Both the position numbers and the translations under genes were made by a program. Of a stretch of DNA of 64,000 nucleotides, positions 1-8,645 are shown piece by piece (within the stretch, counting starts at the first letter, position 1; the number at the start of each line of letters is the position of its first letter). The notes under the pieces are model-generated. The model was given only the letters and a program-made list of their open reading frames with translations, was not told where the DNA came from and searched no databases. Source of the DNA: UBA9715 sp045614225 (GTDB taxonomy: Bacteria > Actinomycetota > Coriobacteriia > Coriobacteriales > Eggerthellaceae); NCBI GenBank assembly GCA_045614225.1, contig JAZLCO010000048.1, positions 75,653-139,652 of the forward strand, in the 5' to 3' direction.

Positions 1-39
1 AAGCCGGCCAAGCTTTAAACTGACCGGCCTTCAACATTC

Positions 40-115
40 TGGAGCGGACAACGGGGTTCGAACCCGCGACCCCCACCTTGGCAAGGTGGTGCTCTACCAG
101 CTGAGCCATGTCCGC
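40..115 (-). tRNA. tRNA-Gly(GCC)
   Basis: Read on the minus strand this is a 76-nt cloverleaf. The acceptor stem GCGGACA pairs with TGTCCGC, the anticodon stem-loop CACCTTGCCAAGGTG carries anticodon GCC, and the T arm contains GTTCGAA. The discriminator is U and CCA is encoded at 40-42. It decodes GGC and GGU. Confidence 0.96.
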
Positions 116-129
116 GTCGGCAAGGAGAT

Positions 130-158
130 ATACTAGCTCAACCGAATTGACGATGCAA
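130..158 (-). promoter_or_regulatory. possible promoter of tRNA-Gly
   Basis: On the minus strand TTGCAT (153-158) and TAGTAT (130-135) are 17 bp apart, about 15-20 bp upstream of the tRNA-Gly 5' end. The match to the sigma-70 consensus is only partial. Confidence 0.35.
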
Positions 159-225
159 GGACATTTTTGAAAAACTGGAGCAAGATGGCGAAATGATGAA
201 TATGGAGCACCTATGCAATTCGCTT

Positions 226-253
226 TTGACAGATTCAATCAATCTGCTAGACT
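226..253 (+). promoter_or_regulatory. promoter of tRNA-Val
   Basis: A perfect TTGACA at 226-231 is followed after 16 bp by TAGACT at 248-253. The tRNA 5' end is 36 bp downstream. A strong -35 with a moderate -10 is usual for stable RNA promoters. Confidence 0.6.
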
Positions 254-288
254 ATCCAATCGCTGACACGGTAGTGTCATCCCAGAGC

Positions 289-363
289 GGGCGTTTAGCT
301 CAGGGGGAGAGCGCTTCCCTGACACGGAAGAGGCCACAAGTTCAAATCTTGTAACGCCCACCA
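289..363 (+). tRNA. tRNA-Val(GAC)
   Basis: A 75-nt cloverleaf. The acceptor stem GGGCGTT pairs with AACGCCC, the anticodon stem-loop is CTTCCCTGACACGGAAG with anticodon GAC, the T arm has GTTCAAATC, and CCA is encoded at 361-363. It reads valine codons GUC and GUU. Confidence 0.95.
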
Positions 364-371
364 TGAATTAC

Positions 372-403
372 GAGGCCAGAGGCATATGCTTCTGGCCTCT
401 TTG
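372..403 (+). terminator. terminator after tRNA-Val
   Basis: Stem GAGGCCAGA (372-380) pairs with TCTGGCCTC (391-399), and the loop is itself self-complementary. A short T-rich stretch follows. It lies 9 bp after the tRNA 3' end. Confidence 0.65.
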
Positions 404-708
404 CTTATTGCGCCCACCAGATGCCCGCGCCAAGTTGTTCAAATCCAACTCGGATTTTAACAGCAACAACGCACCTCTATTAGTTTCTAGGGCTTACGTT
501 TCAACACGACGTATTCACTACTCGTAGCGTCATAGCAAAAGACGAAATGGAAGCAGCCTGTCTCCATCATCTTCGATCAATGGAGACAGGCTCTGTCTTA
601 TGCAAATCAGTCACGCGATAGGTCAGCACGTCTGACTTTATCTCGTTTCCAAATATGTCAATGGCCACGTACCAATACTCGTGCATCCTATTTGGTCAGT
701 CCACTTGG
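404..708. other. intergenic stretch without a gene
   Basis: No open frame here has a convincing ribosome-binding site or family resemblance. It holds a copy of the last nine bases of tRNA-Val (CGCCCACCA, 411-419) and a strong stem-loop at 555-592. No integrase or insertion-sequence remnant was recognised. Confidence 0.5.
555..592. other. 13-bp stem-loop
   Basis: AGCCTGTCTCCAT (555-567) is perfectly complementary to ATGGAGACAGGCT (580-592) across a 12-nt loop. No clean T-run follows on either strand, so it is only possibly a terminator. It could instead be a structured-RNA or mobile-repeat remnant. Confidence 0.5.
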
Positions 709-738
709 TTGACTTTAACCTGTCGAAAACAAAATAAT
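709..738 (+). promoter_or_regulatory. probable promoter of the CmpB-like membrane protein gene
   Basis: TTGACT (709-714) and AATAAT (733-738) are 18 bp apart, each five of six consensus bases, about 49 bp upstream of the start codon at 787. Confidence 0.45.
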
Positions 739-786
739 CAGGTTAGAATTAACGGGCTCTAAATAGCCAATGAAAGGATGCGCTTA

Positions 787-2001
787 ATGGCCGCAGCGGA
801 TGAAAAACAAAGCAATAATCGCTTCGAAGAGGTTGACGAAACCGAAAAATACCCATTGCTCGTGCGTATATACGGCGTTGTGAGCATTCTCGCTGGCGGT
901 ATCCAGGTCGTTGCATTCATTTTGGCTGTGCTTGCCGTGTTCTTCGGCGATGTTGATTTCTCAAACCTCGAACCCCACACTACAACAACGCTCGTCATCG
1001 CAATCATAGCGCTCGCATTGTCGGTGATTCTGTCAGCCATGTTCGTCGTGCTCGGCGTGAGGCTCTTGCGCGGCAAACGCAAGAGGGCAGCGCTCATCTG
1101 CAACATCATGATTGCAATCGAAGTAATTGTCATGATTTGCCATTTCATGCTCACCGGCTTGTCGCGCGAGCTCATCGCCCCCGGCGTCAACATGGTCATC
1201 CTAATTGCGCTGCAAACATATTCAGACCCAGCTCTTCGCCAAGAACGCAGGTTGCAGCGACGCCTGCATGAACTTGAATGGAGATCTGAGGCCGAAGATG
1301 GAACATTGGGCCGTGATACCACGGGCAAAGGCTATATCAAGCTGAATTTCTTCAACCTCTTCTGGATCTTCGTGGTTGCCTGCGTCGCGGGTCTTGTTGT
1401 CGAAGTCATCTGGCACATGATTGTTGTAGATCCCGGTGTCTACCAGGACCGTGCCGGTTTGCTGTATGGCCCATTCAGCCCCATATATGGCGTGGGCGCC
1501 GTGCTTATGACCATTGCACTCAACCGATTCCACAAGAAGAGCCCTATTTTGATCTTCTTGGTCAGCGCCGTCATCGGTGGCGCATTCGAATACTTCGTCA
1601 GCTGGTTCATGCAGGTCGCATTCGGTATCGTTGCCTGGGACTATTCAGGAACGTTCCTCAACATCAATGGACGAACCAACTTCATGTTCATGTGCATGTG
1701 GGGTGTTCTAGGACTATTGTGGGTTAAGTTCGCCACGCCGTTGCTGCTGAAGCTTGTTAACAAGATTCCGTGGAACTGGCGCTACGTTGTCACCTCTATA
1801 TGCACGGTCTTCATGGTGATTGACTGCGTTTTGACGCTTGCTGCACTCGACTGCTGGTATGAGCGCGCGGCAGGCACGATGGACTATGAGTATCCAACTG
1901 CCATCGAGTCGTTCTGTAACGAGAACTACGACGATGAGTTCATGGAGAATCGATTCCAGTCCATGACCATGAACCCAGACAACGCATCCCGCGCGTCATA
2001 G
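787..2001 (+). CDS. CmpB-like multi-pass membrane protein (putative ABC-transporter type IV family)
   Basis: A 404-residue integral membrane protein. The N-terminal half has about four hydrophobic helices (roughly residues 22-48, 60-90, 95-117 and 121-138). The C-terminal half (about 180-330) has the pattern of the family annotated 'putative ABC-transporter type IV' (CmpB-like, PF06541), including a VEVIWH segment, a LLYGPFSPIYGVGA segment and a helix with GGAFEYFVSW. The tail from about 355 is acidic and probably cytoplasmic. The ATG at 787 is preferred over that at 778 because the AAAGGA site at 773-778 then has about 8 nt spacing. No ATPase partner is adjacent, so transport is unproven. 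The cargo is unknown. Confidence 0.75.
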   Translation: MAAADEKQSNNRFEEVDETEKYPLLVRIYGVVSILAGGIQVVAFILAVLAVFFGDVDFSNLEPHTTTTLVIAIIALALSVILSAMFVVLGVRLLRGKRKRAALICNIMIAIEVIVMICHFMLTGLSRELIAPGVNMVILIALQTYSDPALRQERRLQRRLHELEWRSEAEDGTLGRDTTGKGYIKLNFFNLFWIFVVACVAGLVVEVIWHMIVVDPGVYQDRAGLLYGPFSPIYGVGAVLMTIALNRFHKKSPILIFLVSAVIGGAFEYFVSWFMQVAFGIVAWDYSGTFLNINGRTNFMFMCMWGVLGLLWVKFATPLLLKLVNKIPWNWRYVVTSICTVFMVIDCVLTLAALDCWYERAAGTMDYEYPTAIESFCNENYDDEFMENRFQSMTMNPDNASRAS

Positions 2002-2140
2002 TTTCGCTTCAACCTCTGACAATTTTGAGAGCCATGTTCTAGACCTCACTCACGAGGGCTAGAACTGCTGTTGTGCGACACGTTCGATATGAAGTCGCAC
2101 ACTGTGTATTCAGGTGTTAATTAGCTCGAGGCACAGACGC

Positions 2141-2944
2141 CTAGTCTTCGTCGCCCTCGATTTCTTCGTGATACTTCTTGAGGTTGTTCTTGTAGCGTAT
2201 CTGCACGAGCTCCATGATGACTGAGAACAGCATGGCGAAGTAGACCATGAGCTTTTCCATGTGCATATCGAGCACTTCGATGCCGGAATTGATGCCAAGG
2301 GAATCGAGAACGAGCAAGAGGCCGATCATTGCGATGAACGTCAATGCAAGGATTTTCATTTCGGCATTTCGATCGATAAAGTCTGCGATGGGGTCTATGA
2401 AGACCATCATGATGAGCACAGCGACTATAACGGCAATGATCATGATGATGAGATGCTCTGCAAGGCCGACGGCCGTGATGACGGAATCGATCGAGAACAC
2501 GATATCCATGACCATGATGGTCCCAACCGCGCGCGGCAAAGTGATCTTCCGCGCGTTCGGATTCGAGCTCGTTTCGACTTTCTCGTCTTTGAGCGCCATC
2601 ATATCCAGAAGCTCGACAACGCCCTTGTAAATCAGGTACGCTCCGCCGACGAACAACACGATATCGCGGACCGAAACACCATGCGAATAGAATCCAAGAT
2701 CGATGCTGAAAAGCTTCGTGGTCATATGCACGAAGAACGATGCAACGGAGAGAAAAGCTATGCGCATGATCATCGCACCGAGAAGCCCGAGCTTCCGTCC
2801 GATTTGCTGCTTTTCACGAGGCAGTCGGGCTGATGTGATGGAAATGAAGACGATGTTGTCTACGCCGAGCACAATTTCAAGAAACATGAGCGTGACCAAC
2901 GAGATCCAAGCCTCTGCCGTCGTAAAAATGGACAAGTCGAACAT
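2141..2944 (-). CDS. TerC family integral membrane protein (likely Mn2+ efflux)
   Basis: A 267-residue membrane protein of the TerC/Alx/YkoY family. Conserved acidic intramembrane motifs are visible: LEIVLGVDNIVFI near residue 25-37 and VMDIVFSIDSVITA in the middle, with seven or so hydrophobic helices. Family members were named for tellurite resistance, but several are Mn2+ exporters. The start at 2944 is chosen because GAGAGG (2951-2956) then has proper spacing; the in-frame GTG at 2950 directly abuts that site. Upstream lies a yybP-ykoY riboswitch with a terminator, the regulator that typically controls Mn-export members. This makes Mn2+ homeostasis the likely job. Confidence 0.88.
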   Translation of the reverse strand: MFDLSIFTTAEAWISLVTLMFLEIVLGVDNIVFISITSARLPREKQQIGRKLGLLGAMIMRIAFLSVASFFVHMTTKLFSIDLGFYSHGVSVRDIVLFVGGAYLIYKGVVELLDMMALKDEKVETSSNPNARKITLPRAVGTIMVMDIVFSIDSVITAVGLAEHLIIMIIAVIVAVLIMMVFIDPIADFIDRNAEMKILALTFIAMIGLLLVLDSLGINSGIEVLDMHMEKLMVYFAMLFSVIMELVQIRYKNNLKKYHEEIEGDED

Positions 2945-2960
2945 TTTCACCTCTCACATC

Positions 2961-3002
2961 AAAAAAAACCTGTAGCTCGAGCCGTTCGACTCAAGCTACA
3001 GG
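2961..3002 (-). terminator. riboswitch-controlled terminator before the TerC gene
   Basis: On the minus strand CCTGTAGCTTGAG pairs with CTCGAGCTACAGG and is followed by eight T residues (2968-2961). It lies between the aptamer and the TerC ribosome-binding site. Its first two bases are the last two of the aptamer's GAGACC, so terminator and closed aptamer cannot both form fully. This fits transcriptional ON control by Mn2+. Confidence 0.85.
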
Positions 3003-3095
3003 TCTCGCTGTTTAAGACTAACCAGGTGCCTTTTTCGCACCTTGCTGGTGGCTTCGCCACGTGCATCGCACGCCAACTACTCCCCTGGAGCGGAG
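3001..3095 (-). promoter_or_regulatory. yybP-ykoY manganese riboswitch aptamer
   Basis: The minus strand shows both diagnostic internal-loop sequences of this class: GGGGAGTAG (3085-3077) at the 5' side and AGCGAGACC (3009-3001) at the 3' side. Hairpins lie between them, including GTGGC-GAA-GCCAC and AGGTGC-GAAAAA-GCACCT. The metal-sensing class is known to sit upstream of TerC/YkoY and MntP-type exporters. Motifs, location and downstream terminator all agree. Confidence 0.87.
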
Positions 3096-3097
3096 AC

Positions 3098-3106
3098 AGT
3101 ATACCA
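3098..3106 (-). promoter_or_regulatory. extended -10 promoter of the riboswitch-TerC transcript
   Basis: TGGTATACT on the minus strand is an extended -10 (TG-N-TATACT). Transcription would start only a few bases before the aptamer. Confidence 0.5.
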
Positions 3107-3143
3107 AAAGGGTTTTCCGAAAAACTATCGAATTCTCCAGATT

Positions 3144-3152
3144 TGATATAAT
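3144..3152 (+). promoter_or_regulatory. extended -10 promoter for the gene at 3185
   Basis: TGATATAAT: a perfect TATAAT (3147-3152) with the extended TG dinucleotide. No good -35 is visible. It lies 33 bp before the start codon. Confidence 0.5.
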
Positions 3153-3184
3153 GCGCAGAGCACATACCTGGGAGGATGCATACC

Positions 3185-3985
3185 ATGGCTTTGCACGACT
3201 CGCTTGCGGATCGACTGTTCTACACGAATCGCAAGAGCTATACGGATCAAGAAGGAAACATCGCTTACCTTGATGCCAAGGGGCTTAGGCGTCCGTTTTC
3301 GATGCCGAAGGCTCAACGGGTCATTGCTGCAATCATAGTCGTAGCGGCCATTTTCATCGGCTATATGATCGTAGACAAAACCGTGCTCAACACCTACCGA
3401 GAAGCAGCGGCTTTTGAGAAAACCATCGAGGAAAACCTAGCACGACCTGCATCGATTGATACACTTCCAAACGTTGCGGTCCTTATGCCACTCGACAACG
3501 AAACCATCATGGCAAGCCTCAACGAAACTGGTTTGAAATTTTACGATATGACCGAGCTCAACGACTCGTACGATTTGATGGTTTGCAAGCTTCCTGATGA
3601 CATGACTGCAGAGGAAGCCGCCGCGCTTTACGCGAACGGAATCGGATCGCTGCAAGCAACGCAAGCAACGAAGCTCCTCAATGGTTCATGGACCCTCGGT
3701 GTTGATCGGGAAAACTCGACCATGATCGTCCGCTACTGCGATTTCAAAACTGGCGATCCACAGATTGCTGTTCAAAACGCAGTTATCAAAGAAGGGTTCG
3801 ACACTGCGAGCATGACCGAATCAGGTGTCGACGACTCAGGCAACACGTTCTCTACCGGCACAATCGAGACAGAGAGCGGCACCTACGTGTGGAAGGTTTC
3901 GGCGCTTCAGCTTGACGAGATCTACTCGATCTCCGGTTTGCCCGAAAAAGCCTGCTATGTGGGCGTGCGCCTCACTTCGGCATAA
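3185..3985 (+). CDS. single-pass membrane protein of unknown function
   Basis: A 266-residue protein that I do not recognise. Residues 1-40 are polar and basic, about 41-62 form one strongly hydrophobic helix (VIAAIIVVAAIFIGYMIV), and the remaining 200 residues are hydrophilic and probably extracytoplasmic. That domain has alternating acidic and aliphatic stretches, two cysteines about 50 residues apart, and no obvious catalytic motif. The ATG at 3185 is chosen over 3176 because GGGAGG (3170-3175) would abut the earlier one. It has its own promoter and no co-directional partner within 1 kb. The topology suggests a cell-envelope protein; nothing more can be said. Confidence 0.7.
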   Translation: MALHDSLADRLFYTNRKSYTDQEGNIAYLDAKGLRRPFSMPKAQRVIAAIIVVAAIFIGYMIVDKTVLNTYREAAAFEKTIEENLARPASIDTLPNVAVLMPLDNETIMASLNETGLKFYDMTELNDSYDLMVCKLPDDMTAEEAAALYANGIGSLQATQATKLLNGSWTLGVDRENSTMIVRYCDFKTGDPQIAVQNAVIKEGFDTASMTESGVDDSGNTFSTGTIETESGTYVWKVSALQLDEIYSISGLPEKACYVGVRLTSA

Positions 3986-4026
3986 CGACGCGAACCTGTT
4001 TAGTCTGGTTCTTGTGTCATTGCGGA

Positions 4027-4941
4027 TTACTTCTCGCGCGTAAAGAACTCGTATCCTGCACCCGACAATATGAAACGCGCAGCTCCATCGAGCACTCGAG
4101 CTTTGAACGGCGTCGTCAGACCCGGCAATTCGCCATCGTATTGAATCTGAAGGGGAGGGTCTGCGTACACGGAAACGTTACGTCCGGTATGAACCTCAAC
4201 CGAATCGGTTCTATCGGGGAACTCGCCTTCTCGATCGCGAATACACGCAATAAGTGCAGGGATGAGCCCGAAGGCGTTCTCTGATTTCAAGATAACAACC
4301 TCGAAAGCGCCGTCTCGCGGTTTGTTTCCGTGGGTTACGGGAATCTCGAATTGAATACGCGAGAAGTTAACGAGCAAGACACCCAATGCCTCACGTTCGA
4401 GCAGCTCACCATCGATTTCAATCTTTACTCTTGACACCGTTGGGGTGGGGTTCGATACCGCAGCCTGGAAATAAGCCAATGGCCCAAGGAGCTTCTTTGA
4501 CGGCTGCGCGTCGTGCATGATGGTCGCATCGTAACCTGCGCCTGCCATTATGCCGAAACCGAAGCGCTTCCCATCTGCCTCAATCTCTCCCAAATCGAAA
4601 TCGAGCGTCTCCATTTCGCGTGTCATCCGAGCAAGAGCGTGAGGCTCGTACGGCGAGAAAAGGTTGTTTGCGAGAAGGTTCGCAGTTCCGGAAGGGAAGG
4701 GGAGCACCGGAATGCCCGTATTTGCAAGAGCGTACGTGACTGCTGCAACCGTCCCATCGCCACCAGCAACGACAACTGCGTCAAAATCTTCTGCATCCAG
4801 CACGAGCTTTGTCACATCGGTTGTTCCGTCTGTGCACCGCAAAGCGTGCTCGTCACCATCCTCGCAAACCATGCGGAGGTAATCGTACACAGATCCATCG
4901 CCGAACCCTGCAGCTATGTTGATGATGATGAGCAGTTTCAC
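4027..4941 (-). CDS. diacylglycerol/lipid kinase family protein (YegS/BmrU-like)
   Basis: A protein of about 304 residues from the proposed GTG start at 4941, which begins VKLLIIINIAAGFGDGS, the usual Rossmann-like N-terminus of the family. The nucleotide-binding signature GGDGTVAAV and the downstream PFPSGTANLLANNL motif are clear, as is a C-terminal beta-rich domain. Such enzymes phosphorylate diacylglycerol, sphingoid bases or related lipids at the membrane; the substrate cannot be told from sequence. A longer frame runs back to an ATG at 5010 but has no supporting homology. Start confidence is moderate. It is transcribed divergently from rnd. Confidence 0.85.
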   Translation of the reverse strand: MKLLIIINIAAGFGDGSVYDYLRMVCEDGDEHALRCTDGTTDVTKLVLDAEDFDAVVVAGGDGTVAAVTYALANTGIPVLPFPSGTANLLANNLFSPYEPHALARMTREMETLDFDLGEIEADGKRFGFGIMAGAGYDATIMHDAQPSKKLLGPLAYFQAAVSNPTPTVSRVKIEIDGELLEREALGVLLVNFSRIQFEIPVTHGNKPRDGAFEVVILKSENAFGLIPALIACIRDREGEFPDRTDSVEVHTGRNVSVYADPPLQIQYDGELPGLTTPFKARVLDGAARFILSGAGYEFFTREK

Positions 4942-5025
4942 GAAGACCCCAATCTTCGTCGCGACATTGCATTGATGATATGATGGTAACTTAAACGAAC
5001 AATAACTCAAGTTGGAGATTTACCA

Positions 5026-6169
5026 TATGTACATTGCATCGCAGGACGAGCTCGCCGCATTCGTGCAGCGGTCGAAGAACTCGGATGTATTGGCGATCGA
5101 CACAGAGTTTCTCAGGGAGAAGACGTATTATCCCAAACTCTGCCTCCTCCAAATGGCCACGCGCGATGAGAGCGTGATCATCGACCCGTTTGCTGTCGAC
5201 GACCTTCGCATCGTATGCGAACTCTTCGAAGACGATAATATCGTGAAGATCTTTCACGCAGGTCATCAGGACCTCGAGATCATGTTCTACGACCTGGAAT
5301 GCCTGCCTCACCCGATCTTCGACACACAGGTTGCTGCATCGCTTTTGGGGCAAACGCAGCAAATCGGCTACGCACCCCTCGTTTCTTCAGTATGCGGCGT
5401 CAAGCTCAAGAAGATGGATTCGTTCACTGATTGGTCTTCACGTCCACTCACTGATTCTCAGCTTCAATACGCGCTTGATGACGTCATTTACCTTCCGCAG
5501 ATGTATGACAAGATGCGAGAAGACCTTTTGAAAAAAGGGCGCCTTGATTGGCTCCAATCCGATTTCGAGGATATGAGCAAACCTGAAACGTATCAGGAAG
5601 ACGAGCGGGAGAGGTTTAGGAAGCTCAAGCACGTCATGCAGCTTAACCGTCGACAGATGGCAGCAGCTCGTGAGATGGCATCATGGCGCGAGATCGAGGC
5701 GCGCAAGAGAAACGTGCCCCGAAAATGGGTTATGACCGACGAGCAAATCGTCGAGGCTTGCAAGCGCGAACCAAGAAAAATCGACGACTTGTTCATGGTC
5801 AGGGGCATACGCGAGCGCATAACAACGCGCGACGCCCGTGTCATAGTCGAGTTGACGTCTGCTGCTCTCGATTCATCTCCTGAAGCATGGCCTGAAATCC
5901 CTCAACCTGGCAAGAGCGAGCGAAACGTCGACGCAAACGTCGATCTGCTCATGGCAATCGTCAGGCTGCGAGCCCGCGACTACGACATTGCCATACCCAC
6001 GCTTGCAAGCCATTCCGACCTTGTCAAGATCGCTCGAGGCCATTACGAGAATGTCGATATCCTCAAGGGGTGGAGGCGAGAGCTTATCGGAGAAGAGCTT
6101 GTCGATCTGCTCGAGGGACGGCTCTCGCTTTCAATTGAAGACGGACATGTATCAGTTAGCAAAAACTAG
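5026..6169 (+). CDS. rnd: ribonuclease D
   Basis: A 380-residue 3'-5' exoribonuclease that trims tRNA 3' ends and other structured RNAs. The DEDDy exonuclease domain is visible: Exo I LAIDTEFLREKTYYP near residue 22-36, Exo II with FHAGHQDLEIM, and Exo III YALDDVIYLPQMYDKM. Two helical HRDC-type regions follow (about 195-280 and 300-365). The ATG at 5026 has GGAG at 5014-5017, with 8 nt spacing; an upstream TTG at 5012 overlaps that site and is rejected. The divergent lipid kinase gene leaves about 80 bp for two promoters. Length and motif order are normal for RNase D. Confidence 0.93.
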
Positions 6170-6251
6170 AATACGAAGAGGTTACGAACAAACGTTTTCT
6201 CTTCAATAAAGCTATAATCATAGGAAAACAGACTGACCGAAAGGAAATGTC

Positions 6252-6911
6252 ATGACCTACTACTGGCTGCTCATCATCGTCACCCTCGCACTCGGTATGG
6301 GAGCTTCAGGATACGTACGACAGCAATTGAACAAATACTCGAAGTTTCGCTCTTCAAGCGGCCTGACCGGTGCTCAAGCAGCAGCGCAGATGTTGCGCAC
6401 GTATGGGGTTTCAGATGTCAGCATCGTCAAGGGTAACGAAGGCCAAGATCATTACGATCCGCGTTCGAAAACCATCGCACTTTCGCCGAGCGTCTTCGAC
6501 TATTGCACGGTCACGGCATATGCAACAGCGTGCCATGAAGTCGGTCATGCTTGCCAGCACGCACAAGGATACTTGCCTCTCAATGTGAGAAGCGCCATCG
6601 TACCCGTTGCTAACCTGGCATCGAATGCTTGGATCTTCGTGTTGCTCATGGGCATTTTCTTCCAAATGACTCAGTTCATCGACTTGGCCATCATCATGTA
6701 CGCGCTGGTCGTCCTGTTCCAGATTGTGACGTTGCCTGTTGAGTTCAATGCATCGCATCGCGCCATGGATTACATGAAAGCCATCAACATGCCTCAAAAC
6801 GAGCTCACGGCCTCGTATTCGGTTCTGAGAGCCTGCGCTTTGACGTATGTTGCAGCTGCGCTTGCCTCGTTGCTTCAACTCGTGTACCTCCTCGGCCTGC
6901 GCAACAACTAG
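6252..6911 (+). CDS. neutral zinc metallopeptidase, YugP family
   Basis: A 219-residue membrane protein with an N-terminal helix (residues 3-20), the zinc-binding HEVGH motif (about 95-99) and two or three further hydrophobic helices (about 115-165 and 195-215). This is the architecture of the YugP-like zinc peptidases (PF04298). AAAGGA (6240-6245) precedes the ATG at good spacing, and a TATAAT lies at 6213-6218. xseA follows after 2 bp, so xseA-xseB are probably co-transcribed with it. The family has no firmly established substrate. Confidence 0.88.
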   Translation: MTYYWLLIIVTLALGMGASGYVRQQLNKYSKFRSSSGLTGAQAAAQMLRTYGVSDVSIVKGNEGQDHYDPRSKTIALSPSVFDYCTVTAYATACHEVGHACQHAQGYLPLNVRSAIVPVANLASNAWIFVLLMGIFFQMTQFIDLAIIMYALVVLFQIVTLPVEFNASHRAMDYMKAINMPQNELTASYSVLRACALTYVAAALASLLQLVYLLGLRNN

Positions 6912-6913
6912 CA

Positions 6914-8287
6914 ATGGTTTCACGGGGCTATCCCACGGCCGGCGCTTCTCCTACGGTCTCGCAAAACGACATATTCGAAAGCGGCGAAAACTCTGCTTCT
7001 ACCGCTTTAAGCGTTTCAGCAGCCATGGCGCTCGCAAAGCGGTCGCTCGAATCGGTGACGGTTCGTATGCTGGGAGAAGTTTCCGAAGTCTCAATAAAAG
7101 CGGGCTACAAGGCGGCATATTTCACCGTCAAGGATTCAAGCGCCAGCCTTCCTTGCATGATGTGGAACAACCGCTACCGTGCAAGCGGAGTGCAGCTCAC
7201 CGTCGGTCAGATGGTCGAACTTGAGGGTCGATTCACGCTCTATGCTGCTAAGGGTCGTATGAACTTCGATGTGTTCTCAATCACCCTTGCAGGTGAAGGC
7301 AATCTTAGGCTCAAAGTTGCCAACATCGCAAAGAAACTCCAGGCTGAAGGCTTGACCGATCCTGCTCGCAAAAGGCCCCTGCCTCTCTATCCTGAGAAGA
7401 TAGGCCTTGTGACGTCTCCACGCAGCGCTGCGGTACACGATGTGCTGCGCACTCTTCGCCGAAGGTTTCCTGTCGCAACCATTTACCTTGCCGGCGTGCC
7501 GGTAGAAGGTGCTCAAGCGCCTGTAGGCATCATCGAGGGACTTCGTTGCGTGGTAAATGCAGGTTCGCAAGTCGTTCTCGTCGTCAGGGGAGGCGGTTCG
7601 TTCGAAGACATGATGCCTTTCAACGACGAGAATCTCGCAAGGGCTATTGCAGCATGCCCTGTCCCGGTAGTCACTGGCATAGGGCATGAAGTCGATACTG
7701 CAATCGCCGACATGGTTTCGGATTATCGAGCCTCGACACCAACAGCAGCTGCCGAGGCGGTGAGTCCTTCGCGTGAGTCCCTCGACGTTCAATTCCAATC
7801 GCAAGCTGATGCGCTTGCAACGGGCATGCGTCGCGTCATAGCGGCTCAAAAAGCTTTTATCGAGCGCGCGTCAGATCGACCTGCTTTCCGCGATCCCGCG
7901 TTCCTGTTCTCATCAGAGGCTCAAGCCCTTGACGCATCGATGGAGCGCCTCAACCGTGCTGTACCTGCAGTTCTCGAGAAGAATGCGACTTCAGTAGCTA
8001 CGGCAAGGCAGCGCCTTGTCTCCGTAGGTCCGCATATCACAGAAAGATCTCAAGCGGAGCTCGCTCGCAGTGCTGCAAGGCTTGAAGACCTCTCGCCAAT
8101 CAAAACGCTTGCCAGGGGTTATTCGGTAACACGTGACGATAGTGGCAAGATAATATCCAGCATTGAACAGACAAAAATCGGGCAACGCGTAATTGTGTCG
8201 CTCGTAGATGGCCGTCTCGATTGCGCGGTTGGAGATATTGACGAAATCGATTTGTTCGGACGAAACAAGGAGATCAAACATGGATAA
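6914..8287 (+). CDS. xseA: exodeoxyribonuclease VII large subunit
   Basis: A 457-residue protein, the length usual for XseA. An N-terminal OB-fold (about 40-135; VRMLGEVSEVSIKAGYKAAYFTVKD) precedes the catalytic domain with the family signature TSPRSAAVHDVLRTLRRRFP and the VVRGGGSFEDMMPFNDE / GIGHEVDTAIADMVSDYRASTPTAAAE blocks. The rest is a long coiled region. With XseB it degrades single-stranded DNA from both ends in repair. The start at 6914 is 2 bp after the upstream stop and has no good Shine-Dalgarno site, so translation may be coupled. The first 30 residues are not conserved-looking and a later start is possible. Confidence 0.93.
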   Translation: MVSRGYPTAGASPTVSQNDIFESGENSASTALSVSAAMALAKRSLESVTVRMLGEVSEVSIKAGYKAAYFTVKDSSASLPCMMWNNRYRASGVQLTVGQMVELEGRFTLYAAKGRMNFDVFSITLAGEGNLRLKVANIAKKLQAEGLTDPARKRPLPLYPEKIGLVTSPRSAAVHDVLRTLRRRFPVATIYLAGVPVEGAQAPVGIIEGLRCVVNAGSQVVLVVRGGGSFEDMMPFNDENLARAIAACPVPVVTGIGHEVDTAIADMVSDYRASTPTAAAEAVSPSRESLDVQFQSQADALATGMRRVIAAQKAFIERASDRPAFRDPAFLFSSEAQALDASMERLNRAVPAVLEKNATSVATARQRLVSVGPHITERSQAELARSAARLEDLSPIKTLARGYSVTRDDSGKIISSIEQTKIGQRVIVSLVDGRLDCAVGDIDEIDLFGRNKEIKHG

Positions 8288-8528
8288 CGCAAGGCCCGTA
8301 GACGAAATGACTTTCAGGGAAGCATCAGCTGAACTCGACGGCATCATCCGACAAATCGAAAGCAACACGCTAGAGCTCGAAGACACGCTGAAAGCGTACG
8401 AACGCGGCGTGGCGCTCATAGCTTCACTTCAAAAGCGACTATCCGAAGCTGAGCAAAAAGTCGATGTGCTCATGGGCGAATTGTCAGGTCAGCAAGACGA
8501 CCAGATTCGAGACACCACGCTGTCATAA
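8280..8528 (+). CDS. xseB: exodeoxyribonuclease VII small subunit
   Basis: An 82-residue helical protein with the XseB pattern: FREASAELDGIIRQIESNTLELEDTLKAYERG, then KRLSEAEQKVDVL. It assembles in several copies on XseA and is needed for nuclease activity. The ATG at 8280 overlaps the xseA stop by 8 bp and has AAGGAG at 8267-8272. This arrangement shows translational coupling with xseA. Confidence 0.93.
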   Translation: MDNARPVDEMTFREASAELDGIIRQIESNTLELEDTLKAYERGVALIASLQKRLSEAEQKVDVLMGELSGQQDDQIRDTTLS

Positions 8529-8645
8529 CTGCAAATTAGCTGGTACAAGCTTGCCGTTTGCCGAATGGTGATTCACGCGCATTTTTCTAAATACACATCT
8601 CGCTAAAATATATGCAACCGTAAACGCAGCCAAAAGGAGATCTAC

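Noticed and set aside
1..39. A terminator for tRNA-Gly (GGCCGG/CCGGCC inverted repeat).
   Set aside because: The stem has a bulge and any T-run would fall outside the window, so it cannot be judged.
759..1533. Long minus-strand frames opposite the CmpB-like gene, and many similar long antisense frames opposite ileS, ech and ftsK.
   Set aside because: They have no ribosome-binding sites or family resemblance and mirror the codon pattern of the real genes.
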